Shown here one piece after another: positions 51,377 to 62,475 of a DNA stretch of 64,000 nucleotides; position 1 is the stretch's first letter; each line of letters begins with the position of its first letter. The position numbers were made by a program, and so were the translations under genes. The stretch comes from Tillus elongatus (taxonomy: Eukaryota; Arthropoda; Insecta; Coleoptera; Cleridae), in NCBI GenBank assembly GCA_964006375.1, contig OZ023267.1:22184239-22248238 (forward strand), in the 5' to 3' direction. Under the pieces are notes generated by a model. It made no database searches. It was not told where the DNA came from and saw only the letters and a list, made by a program, of their open reading frames with translations.

Positions 51377-52446
51377 TATCACACTGATAACTCAAAAAAT
51401 AATGGACGGATTTTGACCAAATTTGGTGAGTACCTTACTTTTGTAAGTGGCTTCGATAAGTTCGTTATTTCTTTAGAAAAAAATTCATATCTCCGGAAAT
51501 AATAAAGTAAGGGCAACCAAATTTGGCACATCTTTCTATATCGCTATAGGTAAATCACCTACCTAGCGCTATAGGCCAGAAGACAAAAAAGTTATAGGTA
51601 TTTAAAGAAACATAAATTAGGGTTTTCCTCAAAATGTCAAAGTGGCAGTTTAAAACATCAAAATTCGCATTATTTAGGCAATGAACTTGAATCTAATACG
51701 GGCTATGGAAAGAAAATGTCTCAAGAAGAATGTTTGACCAACCCTGAAGTCTTAGTTTCAACCGTCATTGTCCTTCATTTTACTAAAATGTTTCCAGAAA
51801 ATTCATTTCAAATAGACCCTTTCTCTGATGCTTGGCATTAGTCTTAGCTATATAGTTTATCGTTTAATGGTATTTAACTGTTGTCGCATTTTCGTAAAAA
51901 ATCAATAAAGTTCAATATATCCGTTATTCTAAAAGATATGGAAAAAAACTGTATACAATATTTATAGGGTGTCTTGAGCTACATCTTAAAAAAGATTTCT
52001 ACAATAACAGGCTGGCCCATAAGTCGTTGGTGATACAAATATTTTTTTTTAGTCGAAAACGCCTTATGTTTTTGCATTTTCCATCGAAATATAATGCATG
52101 TTCGTAAGTAAAGAAATTCTGGACGCAGCAAGTGCGTTATGGTAGCGAATTTTGATTAAATGCTTCATATTTGAAAATCTCAAGTTGATATTAACCTATA
52201 AGGTTGACCAAGAAACGGATTTTTTCGGTTACACTTTAAGTTTACTTTCGGAAATTTTTGTACGTTTTCAAACAATAAAGTTATTTTGATGAAACATTGC
52301 ACATTGTTTTTACTATATATGTTTTACTATATATGTTATACTGGTAATCAAATTTGATGCCTGCTTTCTGAAAAAAAAGACATTTATTTGCTACTAAAAA
52401 CATTTTTATGAAAATTCACTACCATAACGCACTTGCTGCGTCCCGA
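51293..52446 (-). mobile_element. HINE copy inside hAT, 3' block missing
   Basis: Sub-terminal repeats at 52408-52445 (attcactaccataacgcact) and 52122-52160 (ggacgcagcaagtgcgttat), then the family blocks in reverse down to a (TA)n at 51293. No hairpin block beyond it. Confidence 0.75.
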
Positions 52447-52496
52447 ACGTTTTTTTCTTGCGCACCCCCAATGGTTTAACGCACGAGCCGCTACTG

Positions 52497-52504
52497 ATAA
52501 GTCT
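52497..52504. repeat. hAT target-site duplication, right
   Basis: ataagtct. Confidence 0.85.
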
Positions 52505-52704
52505 CTTTCTTATAGTTTGTACTGTTAAGATGAGAATACGTTCATTTGCCTTCATATCACTTTATTCACTTATCACAGATTTGTCTTTCTTTTCATTATA
52601 AAAATTAAGGGGGACCTTCGGAAATTTACTTCGAATGAGCGCGAATTAGTGCCGCTGGAATTCGTATCAGTCAGGATCAGCCGTTAAAATCTTTAGATAG
52701 ATAT

Positions 52705-53067
52705 ACAGAGTGAGGCCACAAGAGATTCTGTTAGGAAATAACTCAATAACCGAACCGATTTTAATTCGGAAACTTTCAATTCCTAGGTATTCGGCCAATC
52801 CCAATTCAACTAAAATATTTTTGCTCATGTGATACTTTCGGTTCTACCGGAAGTGTCCATAAACTTCGTTATTTTAAACACAATATGCCATTTTTTATAC
52901 AATTTTGAATTCTACTTGTAATTTAAGGTAGACTTTTACTGACATACTATGTATCTAAAATTAACCATTTTCAAAATATTTAGTTTTTTTTTTCGAAAAT
53001 GTTTGCAGAATCATAGTTGCACTTCATACTTGATGACTTGAAGGAAAAATAAGCTACAAGATCCATT
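52705..53067 (+). mobile_element. DD41D-type terminal repeat, solitary and old
   Basis: Starts atacagagtgaggcc and contains gaagtgtccataaacttcgt and attttaaacacaatatgcc, aligned with the ends of the transposons at 1937 and 18079. No transposase is found nearby. Confidence 0.55.
53055..53067. repeat. 13-bp target-site duplication, left
   Basis: tacaagatccatt, identical to 53745-53757. Confidence 0.82.
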
Positions 53068-53744
53068 GTAATTTCTGAACGTCACAACGTCTGGGTTAGA
53101 CATATTTCCAAGGTAAAAAAGAACAGAACAAGGCTATGCTCCAGACTGAATTTTTATTAAGTAAAAGCCCTACGCGTTTCGGCCCATAAATCTGGCCATC
53201 TTCAGGGCTTCGTTCTGTTTTTTATATAACAGGAACTGGACTTTACAAGAAATCTATCATAGTGGCTATTTTCATCGACTGTCGCTATTGTTTCCTTGCA
53301 CTATATGGGTGAAGGCGGAATTAGAAGCATTAAAACCTCAAATCGCAGCAATGGACAAACGGCGATACAAATAAAATTTCGCATTTGAAATGGAGGACGG
53401 TTAAAAGCCGAATATCTGAATAGAACCAATTCTATTCAGATATTCGGCTTTTAACTGTCCTCCATTTCAAATGCGAAATTTTATTTGTATCGCCGTTTGT
53501 CCATTGCTGCGATTTGAGGTTTTAATGCTTCTAATTCCGAATATCTGAATAGAATTGGTTCTCTTCAGATCTTTGGCTTTAAACCGTCCTCAATTTCAAA
53601 TGCGAAATTTTATTTGTATCGCCGTTTGTCCATTGCTGTGATTTGAGGTTTTAATGCTTCTAATTCCGCCTTCACCCATATAGTGCAAGGAATAAAAATT
53701 CAGTCTGGAGCATAGCCTTGTTCTGTTCTTTTTTACCTTGGAAA
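53068..53744 (-). mobile_element. hammerhead-bearing non-coding retroelement, 677 bp
   Basis: Bounded by 13-bp direct repeats. On the minus strand it has an outer segment (ccaaggtaaaaaagaacag ... gactgaatttttatt) and three ~115-bp units containing acaaacggcgatacaaataa (two direct, one inverted), with the inverted pair meeting near 53430. A unique stretch, the hammerhead and an inverted copy of the outer segment follow. No reading frame of note. It is probably a non-autonomous relative of Penelope-like elements or of animal retrozymes; this relationship is inferred. Confidence 0.75.
53163..53213 (-). ncRNA. type I hammerhead ribozyme, complete core
   Basis: Minus strand: stem I strand AAGCCC; exact core CTGAAGA (plus 53199-53205); one unpaired U; stem II GGCC...GGCC; GAAA (53177-53180); self-complementary stem III ACGCGT; A. 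Predicted cleavage is between 53171 and 53170, then GGGCTT, a perfect six-pair partner for AAGCCC. All catalytic core bases are present and GUA is an allowed cleavage triplet. Confidence 0.85.
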
Positions 53745-53757
53745 TACAAGATCCATT
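53745..53757. repeat. 13-bp target-site duplication, right
   Basis: tacaagatccatt. Confidence 0.82.
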
Positions 53758-54854
53758 TTTGGCACACAATAGACCAGTATGCATACCTTCATCACACGGA
53801 TCACAGTTTTGCGTTGCAACATATAGGGTGATATAAGTTGACTTGGCGCCTTGACAAAATTCAACTGATCAAAACTTGCGTTTTTCAAATGGGACAGCCT
53901 GTATTTTATTAACTAAGTTAATTGACCTTTCCAATCTCTTTTGATTTAGATTAGCATTTTCTATATCTAAATCTATCCGTTTTGGTGATAAATACATATC
54001 TATTCGAATCAGAGATGCAAACTTGTAACAACCAAGTTGTAACGATTGCGATTTGTTACTACTTTAAATATTCAAAAATAGATTCGTAAGAGACTTCATT
54101 AATAGCCGACAATCCAATATCTGTAAGGCAATTCATGTTTTGATTTCAAAATTATTTTTATGAAAAGTCGCTAAATCTTCAAGCACCGTAAACCCCTTTA
54201 ATTCAATAAATGCTTGCCAAGGAAAATTGCGTCGCATTTTGCTGGAAGAATATTTCCAAGAACCAAATATCGTTGCGACTTGGTCTGTATTTTTCCGTAT
54301 CGATGATGTTACCTAAAAACGACCCTTTGAGCCGTTGAACAGATATTCCCGGAAAAACCTTGAATTGTAGACACGGGGAGGTGAGACGTCAGGAAAAAAG
54401 GGTGAGATCTGAACGCACAGCACGCTGGCTCAAGAGGAGTCGTAGCTGTGAGTGAACACCTTTTAGTTGCGGTGACTAAAAAATATCTTAAAAATGGGTG
54501 ATAAAATCCTTTCCGTTATCTATATTATCTAATAACAGTTGTCAGTGATTGTTTAAAGTAATTTAAGCGGTTTTTGAATTTAAATAAACTACGTATTTCG
54601 CATGAAAACACGAGTTAACAGTAGTGAAAGAGTTTCTGAGTATTACCGAATTTTGAGTCAATTGGCGATGAATTTCATTTGAGCCAATTTACATTTTAAT
54701 TGCTGTAGAAAAATTCCGTCAAACTAATTCAGAATATCGACATAGGAAACAAAGTGTCTCACCCAGCATTGTAGCAACAAAATCCACCTGCCTAATAATC
54801 GTTATTGGGAAGTACCACTCATTCTCTCCAGCCTTCCCTCTCCTCGCCTTCCTT
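53758..54854. other. unassigned region
   Basis: Its first ~150 bases may continue the old DD41D end. The rest is unrecognised. Confidence 0.4.
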
Positions 54855-55006
54855 CTCCGTTGCCGTACGGGAAAGTCGATGACTTTCCAATACGGACTCG
54901 GGGGTCGACGGTTCGAGACTCACCGGCGGTGGATGATTTTTCAAATCACTGTCGTCGTTGAGATCGACCTCAAGGTGGAGGGTAGGTTAGTTTAGATAAG
55001 CAAAAA
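54855..55006 (+). mobile_element. SINE-B second copy, head half (interrupted)
   Basis: gttgccgtacgggaaagtcg, B box ggttcgagactc, then aaatcactgtcgtcgttgag and ggtggagggtaggttag, ending gcaaaaa. Interrupted by a HINE; the tail resumes at 56279. Confidence 0.85.
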
Positions 55007-56278
55007 CTCTGGACGCAGCAAGTGCGTTATGGTAGTGAATTTTCATAAAAATGTTTCTAATAGCAAATATGTTTTTTTAAGAAAGCAGGCACCAAATTTG
55101 GTTACCAGTATAATTTATATATTAGAAACAATGTACCATATTTCATCAAAATAACTTTATTGTTTGAAAATGTACAAAAATTTCCTAAAGTAAACTTAAA
55201 TTTTTCCCGAAAAAACTGGTTTTCTGGTCAACCTTATAGGTTAATAGCAAATTGATTCACAATTTGAAGCATTTAATGAAAATTCGCTACCATAACGCAC
55301 TTGCTGCGTCCCGAAATTCTTTTCTTACAAAGATGTATTATATTTCGATGGAAAATACAAAAATGCAATAACATAGGGCGTGTTCGATTAAAAAAATTCA
55401 CTAAAAAAAAAGAAAATTTGAATCACCAACGACTTATGGGCCACCCTGTAATTGTGGAAATATTTTTTAAGATGTAGCTTAAGACCCTACAATTAATGTA
55501 TACAACTTTTTTTTGTAACTTGAATAATAACGGATATATTGCGCTTTAATGATTTTTTACGATAATTCGACAAAAATGATATACCATTAAACGATAAACT
55601 CTATAGCCAGCACTACTGCTAAAGTATCAGAGAAAGGGTCTATTTGAAATGAATTTTCTGGGAATATTTTAGTAAAATGAAGGACAGTGACGATTGAAAC
55701 TAAGAGCTCAGGCTTTGTAAAACATTATTCTTGTGACATTTTCCTTCCATAGATCATATTAATTTCAGGTTCATTGCCTAAATATTAACAATTTTGACGT
55801 TTAAAATCGCGCTTTTGACGTTTTGAGAAAAACCCAAATTTATTTTTCTTTAAATGCCTGTAACTTTTTTGTCCTTTAACTGACAGTGCTAAATTTTGGT
55901 AGGTAGCTTACATATAACGATATAAACCCGTGAACCAAATTTCGTTGCCCTTACTCTGTTAATTCCGGAGATATAAATTTTTTTCGATTTTTTTTCGAAA
56001 AAAAAACACAAAATTTTCCAGGAAAACCTGGGTGGATTTTCCTTAATAACGAACTTGTCCAAGCCACTCGCGAAAGGAAGGTACTCACCAAATTTTATCA
56101 AAATCGGTCCATTATTTTTTTAGTTATAGGTGTGACACATAAATATATAAACATCTGAAACCGACCTCGGATTTGGGTTCCAGGGGTCCTAAATAGCGCT
56201 CATTTGAAGAAATTTTTTCAAAATTCAAAAGTCGAGATCTCCTCATTAGTGAATTTTTTTTAAGAAAATTCACTAAAA
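55007..56278 (+). mobile_element. full-length HINE, boundaries fixed by the SINE
   Basis: Starts ctctggacgcagcaagtgcg. The inverse sub-terminal repeat is at 55279-55312 (cgctaccataacgcacttgc). All shared blocks are present: acttatgggccaccctg, ataacggatatattgc, agagaaagggtctattt, ttgacgttttgag, gcgctcatttgaagaaat. It ends in the hairpin ttagtgaatttt...aaaattcactaa. About 1.27 kb. No (TA)n, only tataaaca where others carry it. No target duplication beyond an ambiguous A run, as expected for rolling-circle-type insertion. Confidence 0.85.
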
Positions 56279-56330
56279 GGGTCAGAAATGGCCTAATTGC
56301 CAGTAAGAATCTTACCTTTAGCTTTTTTCC
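56279..56330 (+). mobile_element. SINE-B second copy, tail half
   Basis: gggtcagaaatggcctaatt and gccagtaagaatcttacc match the tail of the complete SINE-B (ggatcagcaatggcctaatt on its own strand). Confidence 0.82.
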
Positions 56331-57584
56331 CCTCTCTTATTGGAGTTTGTGAGCACGTGTCAGGCTCTGATAGTTGACCCCATTAGGAAAGCATCTTCAA
56401 ACGGTCATCAGGTAACTCAGATATCTGGACTTGGTGAGTCAATATAAATCTTATCTCGGAACCAGCATAATTTCTCAAGCAGCAATCTAATATTTGAACC
56501 CTTACAACTTGAACTTTCAAAATAACAATCAAATTTGAACTTAAGTGGTGTCAGGGAGGTGCTGTAAGACTAACTGAAAATTTCCTGTTTAATCTTTAGA
56601 ATTTTGCCAATATTGTGAATTTAAATACATACTTCTTGAAACTGTAATTAGGCAATTTTGCTTGTAAAATATCTGACCTGTACTTTTTTTTAATATCTTT
56701 CTTTTTCAATCATTAATGTAGAAATTTCACGTAGGAATATTTTTTAAATGGAGCCTCACTCAAAGAACTGGCCAGTTAACTGATTAAAAAATGAACCGAA
56801 TTGATTGACAAACGTCAAATAATTTACCCAATAATGTGTGTTTGCTTTTGAGCTGTAAAATACAGCATTTGATTTTTAATATACCTCATGTAGTTAATAT
56901 TAATATTTTAGTACGCTACAACCATTTTTTATCTTATTATTTTGTCGTATACATGTGAAATGATAATTTCTCTTTCTTGAAGTTCTTGCTGTTTATTTGA
57001 TTTTTATTTGTGTAAGATAAATGTTTATTATAATTATTTAATTTTATTTGCTATCCCAAATTAATTTATATGAATAAATTCAATATTATTGTTTAATATG
57101 TTTAATTGAAAAGTAATTCCTAACCAATATTTCTCACATTTGACGGCGACGCAATAAATAATTCTGACTTCCGAGATATCTACAACTTAAAAATGAACAG
57201 GTTCTGATCAGGGGATCCAACAAATATGGGACGTCTGACAGAACAACTTAGAACTAAGTAAGTAGTAAGCTTTATTTTTTTTTACATCTTGTGACCCTAT
57301 CGGTGCTTCTCATCTTGCAAATAATAAAATCTGATAGATAGGTACATTAAGTTAGAGTTCAACAGCTAATGGTTACCTCACTACTGACCGGATTTAGATC
57401 CACTTAAGGTCAATCTTTAGATAACAGCTTTTCCACTTACTACATTATACTACATCATGTTCTACATTATATTGATAGTAAAACGTTTTATTTGGAGGAG
57501 GAAACAAAGTGACGTTTGCATGCTAGAAGCGGACGCGGTGAAGTTTGTTATCGAGATTACAAAATAGGCCCTTAATGGTGATAA
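56331..57584. other. unassigned AT-rich region
   Basis: A weak hammerhead-like string on the minus strand near 56365-56425 is discussed under rejected items. Nothing else supported. Confidence 0.4.
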
Positions 57585-58215
57585 AATTTGCCAATTTAGG
57601 ATACGCAAACCACGATTTTATGGAGTTATTAATTATTTAAGGTGAATATGATCGAATATTTGGTCGCACATGACGTGTTTTCGCCGAAAAGTATCCAGGT
57701 AGACCGAAGCCTAATCCGGACACAGTAAAGAGATTATTGAAGAGTTGTTCAAGTTACGGGAGATTTATACCCAAAAGGAGAAACCGAAACGAAGTGTTGA
57801 TAATGAGGTAAACGATGTGAATGTCATATTTCGCTGCTGAGCCAAATTCATGTCTCAGGGATTAACAAAGAGAGTTGGGTTTATCAACAACAACCATTTA
57901 CAGAATATTCAAAAAACACAACCGGACACCCTTCTCCAATAACTTAGTCCATAGTTTAGTTAGCCTAGTGATAACTCCCAACGTGTTATATTCTGTAAAT
58001 GGTTCCTTTTAAAACACAGAAAGATAGAACTTTTTGCGATAAAATTATATGGTGTGATGAGGCGAAGTTCTGCAAAAATGGATTGCTGAATCGTCCTAAT
58101 AGCCACTTTTGGCTGGACGAAAAGCCTCACCTTACAAGAACCAAGTATTTTCAAGACCGTTGGTCACTTAATGTATTTTGTGCCGTAAAAAATGATTCGT
58201 TTATCTCATTATTAA
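57585..58215 (+). pseudogene. DD41D transposase fragment (N-terminal and first catalytic part)
   Basis: Reads FMELLII*GEYDRIFGRT, VFAEKYPGRPKPNPDTVKRL and LKSCSSYGRFIPKRRNRN. After frame changes come TTIYRIFKKHNRTPFSN and, at 57999-58190, FCDKIIWCDEAKFCKNGLLN, RPNSHFWLDEKPHLTRTKYF and QDRWSLNVFCAVKND. WCDEA keeps the first catalytic aspartate lost in the 19-kb relative. The second half of the protein is missing. Confidence 0.85.
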
Positions 58216-58334
58216 CACTTGGCTTTGGTTTCTTTTTTTTTTTTTTGAGGGGATAAAGCTCTCGTAACTTGAACAATTCTTCAATAATCTCCTTACTGTG
58301 TCTGGACTAGGCAAAAATAACTTATCGATTTTAA

Positions 58335-58592
58335 TCAAAATAATCAGATATTTACCCTTGTAGTCTCTTGGATGAGTTCGCTAACCAGCCCAATTGGACA
58401 ATTCTTTTGCGAAATCTTCTAAAAATATTATATCTACGAAAATAATAAATCTAGTTTAATGAAATCTGGTACACAGGTGGCCATAATGGACGTTTACGTA
58501 TATACCAAAGCTGAAGTCTCCACATAATTTAAAGATTGAGTTGTTAGAGTTTAAAATAATATTGCTACCATAACGCACTTACTGCGGTTGAA
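58335..58592 (-). mobile_element. short-type HINE copy, diverged
   Basis: gatgagttcgctaaccagcc, caattggacaattctttt and a terminal gctaccataacgcacttact. Confidence 0.6.
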
Positions 58593-59112
58593 CTTTCGAT
58601 AAACAATATTTTACTTAGTCAAAACGTAAATGATTCAAACCAGGGCTACCTCTTATAAAGTTAAAAATGCTGTGAATGCAGGGATTGACGCTAAATGGGA
58701 ACCTCTCGCGTTCTGTCGTAAAACAAGATGGCAGGGCCTTTTCAGAGTCTTCAGTCATCATACATCATTTGCCGTCACGTATAATCCCAGACTTAAGCAG
58801 AGAAAATCTATATTAAACTTGCTTTTCGATAAAACACTGTTAACGCTATTAAATCTATCATCTATCTTATTACCAATTATCGAGTCATCTCAGTTTTGTA
58901 AACTTATTTATTTATGGTGTAGCTAGAGCAAACTATGGAAAAAGTTTTATTTGCTTTAAATAACAGTCACGGCATATACATTACTGACACCATATGAGAA
59001 TTTTTGTAAGGAAATTTTATCTTCTATAAGAAATATCGATCATTAGTTTAGTAGTAGAATCAAACACATTGCCTACCTAATCGTTGATCTTCTTGTCATT
59101 TGTGTATGGAAT
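58593..59112. other. unassigned region
   Basis: A 98-codon open frame at 58630-58926 has no recognised motif and is not called. Confidence 0.4.
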
Positions 59113-59122
59113 AAGCCTGGAT
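59113..59122. repeat. SINE-A target-site duplication, left
   Basis: aagcctggat, identical to 59481-59490 (11 bp if the preceding t is counted). Confidence 0.85.
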
Positions 59123-59480
59123 CTTAGTGTGTGTTTTTTTTTCTTTAACGTCGGCCAATTTCCGAGACTATGGCCAATCACCGACGCCGGGGAGCAGTTT
59201 CACCGCACTATCCTGAAAATTTTGCCGAACCCCTGCATTTATCTAAGGAGATTAGGGATCTTTAACATGCCCAACATCGCATGGACACGGGACCGACGGC
59301 TTAACGCCGCCCCCGAAAAGCGGAACGTACAGACATTCAACTTCCTCAAATACAATGCCACAACCTCGGTTGATCTTAATTGTACAGTATGTAGTGAAAG
59401 TGAAAGGAGAATCCTGGGCTCGAACTCAGTACCCCTCGATTCAGAGGCACACCTTCTTACCACTGAACCACCCAGGCTCT
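59123..59480 (-). mobile_element. SINE-A, complete reference copy
   Basis: Minus strand starts agagcctgggtggttcagtg (A box) with B box gagttcgagccc, then a body with ttgtggcattgtatttgagg, gccgtcggtcccgtgtccat, gttaaagatccctaatctcc and tgaaactgctccccggcgtc, and the tail cgacgttaaagaaaaaaa. The central region has the look of the conserved domains shared by some metazoan SINE superfamilies; assignment to a named one is not made. Perfect 10-11-bp target duplications. Confidence 0.88.
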
Positions 59481-59490
59481 AAGCCTGGAT
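59481..59490. repeat. SINE-A target-site duplication, right
   Basis: aagcctggat. Confidence 0.85.
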
Positions 59491-59878
59491 ATTACGAGCT
59501 AGTGTAAATCAAAAAGTACTGTGACGAAAAACTGTATTATAGTAGAAATTGTGTTAGAAATTTGATTGAAAAAAACATACTTAATCAGTTGATTAAATCT
59601 GAATAGTATATTAAATATTAAATATCCTATATACAAACAGTTATATACAGATTTACTTAACTAATTCTTAACAATAAGTAAATAAACGTGGTCAGCAGTT
59701 TACAACGGAATTTGCAACCTATAATATTTCCATCTGTAGATATCAACACACCGTTGTATTTATTTATGTAAATGCAACGTCAATACTTACGTGACGGACT
59801 TGATTTACTACATACTTGACATTGCTTTACTTTACATGTTTCCTAACTGTATTGATTAATATTATAATATCTGTTGCA
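59491..59878. other. unassigned AT-rich region
   Basis: Nothing supported. Confidence 0.4.
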
Positions 59879-60063
59879 CTAATTATAATAATTGGAATAA
59901 AATTACAATATATTTCCATCCCTAGGGACGTCCTCCTAGATAACTATCTGTTCCATGAACATACATACTGCGGAGTCAAAGAAATGAAGTCCCTCTGGAT
60001 AGCTATGAGCTAAATGCGGAATTTACCTTGACATAAGCTTGGCACTACCTATAATAATTGAAA

Positions 60064-60144
<81 letters not shown>

Positions 60145-60190
60145 CCCTAGGGACGCCCGCCTCGATAGCTATCTGTTCCATGAACACCAT
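59879..60190. repeat. tandem duplication, ~225-bp offset, with (TA)n in one copy
   Basis: ccctagggacg...agctatctgttccatgaaca occurs at about 59922 and 60147, each preceded by a diverged tataataattg-aataa. The second copy has (TA)n where the first has acaatatatttccat. Confidence 0.8.
60070..60143. repeat. (TA)n microsatellite
   Basis: 74 bp. Confidence 0.95.
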
Positions 60191-60549
60191 CTGACTTTTA
60201 CTTCAAGTGGCTGATATAAAACTTTTTTCCCCTGTAAATCCGCGAATCCGAATATACCCGAAGGCGATCGTAAGGGTAAGATTGCCACAGTTCGGGTGTG
60301 CACGCTGTCGTTGCATTGTTGCAGTATGATGTATGCCTGTGGTATGTGTATTAATCTACGTGTGGCACGTAACTACTCTGTCTCTATCTGGCACCACTTA
60401 AGTTGTTTCAATCCATATCTTTCAGATTTTATTCTTAATTTGGGAAAACTTAAAAATGTTTTGACCTAAGTTACTTAAAATTCACAACACATGATTATTC
60501 ACTTCGTTTCTAGCTGCATATTAAGTTTCATTCCAGTTACTTTAAAATA
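60191..60549. other. unassigned region
   Basis: Nothing supported. Confidence 0.4.
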
Positions 60550-60744
60550 TTCTTGTATATTTTTGGAGATACACACACGCACACACATACATATATAAAC
60601 ATAAACATATACAAATTTAAACAGACCTTGGATATGGGTTCTAGGGGCCCTCATTCGAGCTTACTTCAAAAATTCAAAAAATGTTCAGAAATCTCACCAT
60701 CGTTACCTCTCTATTAGTGAATTTTCTTAATGAAAATTCACTAA
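60550..60744 (+). mobile_element. HINE 3' block, solitary
   Basis: atttaaacagaccttggata, gggttctaggggccctcatt and the clean hairpin ctattagtgaattttctt...aatgaaaattcactaaaa. Preceded by (CA)n/(CATA)n instead of (TA)n. Confidence 0.72.
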
Positions 60745-61914
60745 AATGCAAGGGTTTCTTCATCTTAAGTGTGTCACCTATTTTGATATTTAGATGAATA
60801 CCTGGTATTCAAGATATAAAAATATCTTGCTTATTTGTGAAAAACGTTTTAACCTGTGAAAAAAATTATTATCAGAAGGATTTTATAGAAACAAGTTTTC
60901 CAAACGTGCTTGCTAGATCAGCAGTTCTTCTTATGCCTCACTTATTTATGTAAAAATTCTCCAGATCACTTTGCTTAATATTCTAATATCTAGTACTGTA
61001 TTTCTCTACTGCTTATTAGAAGTTTTCGCAAAAGCATACATGGATGTACCTGTAAAGATAGGAAAAGCGAGGGTATTAGTAAAACCTTGAGAACAAGTTG
61101 CAACGGGAGTTTTTATTGTTTAGCCTTGTGTTTTGAGCACCCTTAATTAAAATTTTAATCAATGTCAAATATACACAAATGTCAATATGAAAACCAAACT
61201 GGGAACGAAAATCTCTAGTTTAAAATCGAACCCGTGATGAGTATTTGATCACAATGCGGGGCTAATCCAGAATTCTAGCAATACTATATGTTGAAACGTC
61301 AAAATTGGCTTGTGGTCTCAAATAGAAGCAATTTATATTGAATTGGTGGTTTCAGTTGTCCGGTTTAATTTATTTCTGTACACAAAAAATATCGCTATTG
61401 CATGAGATCAAAAGAGCTGTTCAATTTCACAAAACAATAAATTCTGCATATCATATTTACATTCTATTTCAATACCGTAACAAAACCTGATGTCATATCA
61501 TTGTCTATTTAGGCAGAACTTTTTATTTCATTTCATTAAAATTCATGGAATGTAGTAGTCAAAAAATTCCAATAACTCTGCTGGTAAAATTAATACTGGG
61601 ACCTCAAAACTACACATTTTAGTGACAAATAAAAATGCATTTGTTTTTTTTTACATTTAAAAATAACACCACTTTCAGTAAACCATATTATTTCATTTAG
61701 CGACATTGTAAGGTGTAGCCTTGCAAATGGCACATAGGTTTTCCACGTTGTTTCATTACGGTGAATTATGAGCTAATCTAAAAACTAGACACGTTCTTGG
61801 TTTTGTGGCGGGTAGCGGAGTCACCATTGAAACTGATATGATTCTAATTGTGTGTTTACACGTCTTTATAATAACGAGTGGTATAGTTAATTGTTTATTA
61901 TGTCTGTTGTGTGT
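60745..61914. other. unassigned AT-rich region
   Basis: Nothing supported. Confidence 0.4.
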
Positions 61915-62155
61915 CGTAGCAGCGTCGGTAGTCCAGTGGTAACCTGTGCACCTAGACTCAAAGGTTCTGCGTTTCATTTTCTGTATAAATGTGAAACTAT
62001 TTTCTAGTACATTCTCTATCATATGATCTTGATGACGCTAAAGAACTCTATCCCTCTCACATTATGAAACAGGCTCGGCAAGATTTCCAGAATGGAGACG
62101 TAAAACTGCTCCCCGACGTCGATGTTTGGTTCTGGTTGTAGAAATAGAAGAAATG
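61915..62155 (+). mobile_element. SINE-A, old degenerate copy
   Basis: cggtagtccagtggtaacct resembles the A box. The B box is destroyed. ttctagtacatt matches the 31.6-kb copy, and acgtaaaactgctccccgac with gacgtcgatg matches the tail. Confidence 0.6.
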
Positions 62156-62156
62156 A

Positions 62157-62411
<255 letters not shown>

Positions 62412-62475
62412 GCTACAGTAGACGTCGCGCAGTGTAAACGTGTTCGTTGATCTCCGTTAATTATAAGTGAAAATA

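Larger units (their letters stand above)
50317..52496. mobile_element. hAT-type element (non-coding, with nested insertions)
   Basis: Starts CAGGGGCGGCTC and ends GAGCCGCTACTG, imperfect terminal inverted repeats (10 of 12), flanked by the 8-bp direct repeat ataagtct. Both are hAT hallmarks. No hAT transposase frame is visible, so it is non-autonomous or deleted. It holds a SINE-B with its own target duplication and a HINE copy, which makes it the oldest of the three. Confidence 0.85.

Noticed and set aside
56365..56425. Hammerhead-like string CTGATGACCGTTTGAAG on the minus strand
   Set aside because: The core CTGATGA is present, but GAAA is not, and stem II cannot be drawn without several mismatches. 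A relic is possible but not supported.
58630..58926. 98-codon frame
   Set aside because: No recognisable motif and no start or splice support.
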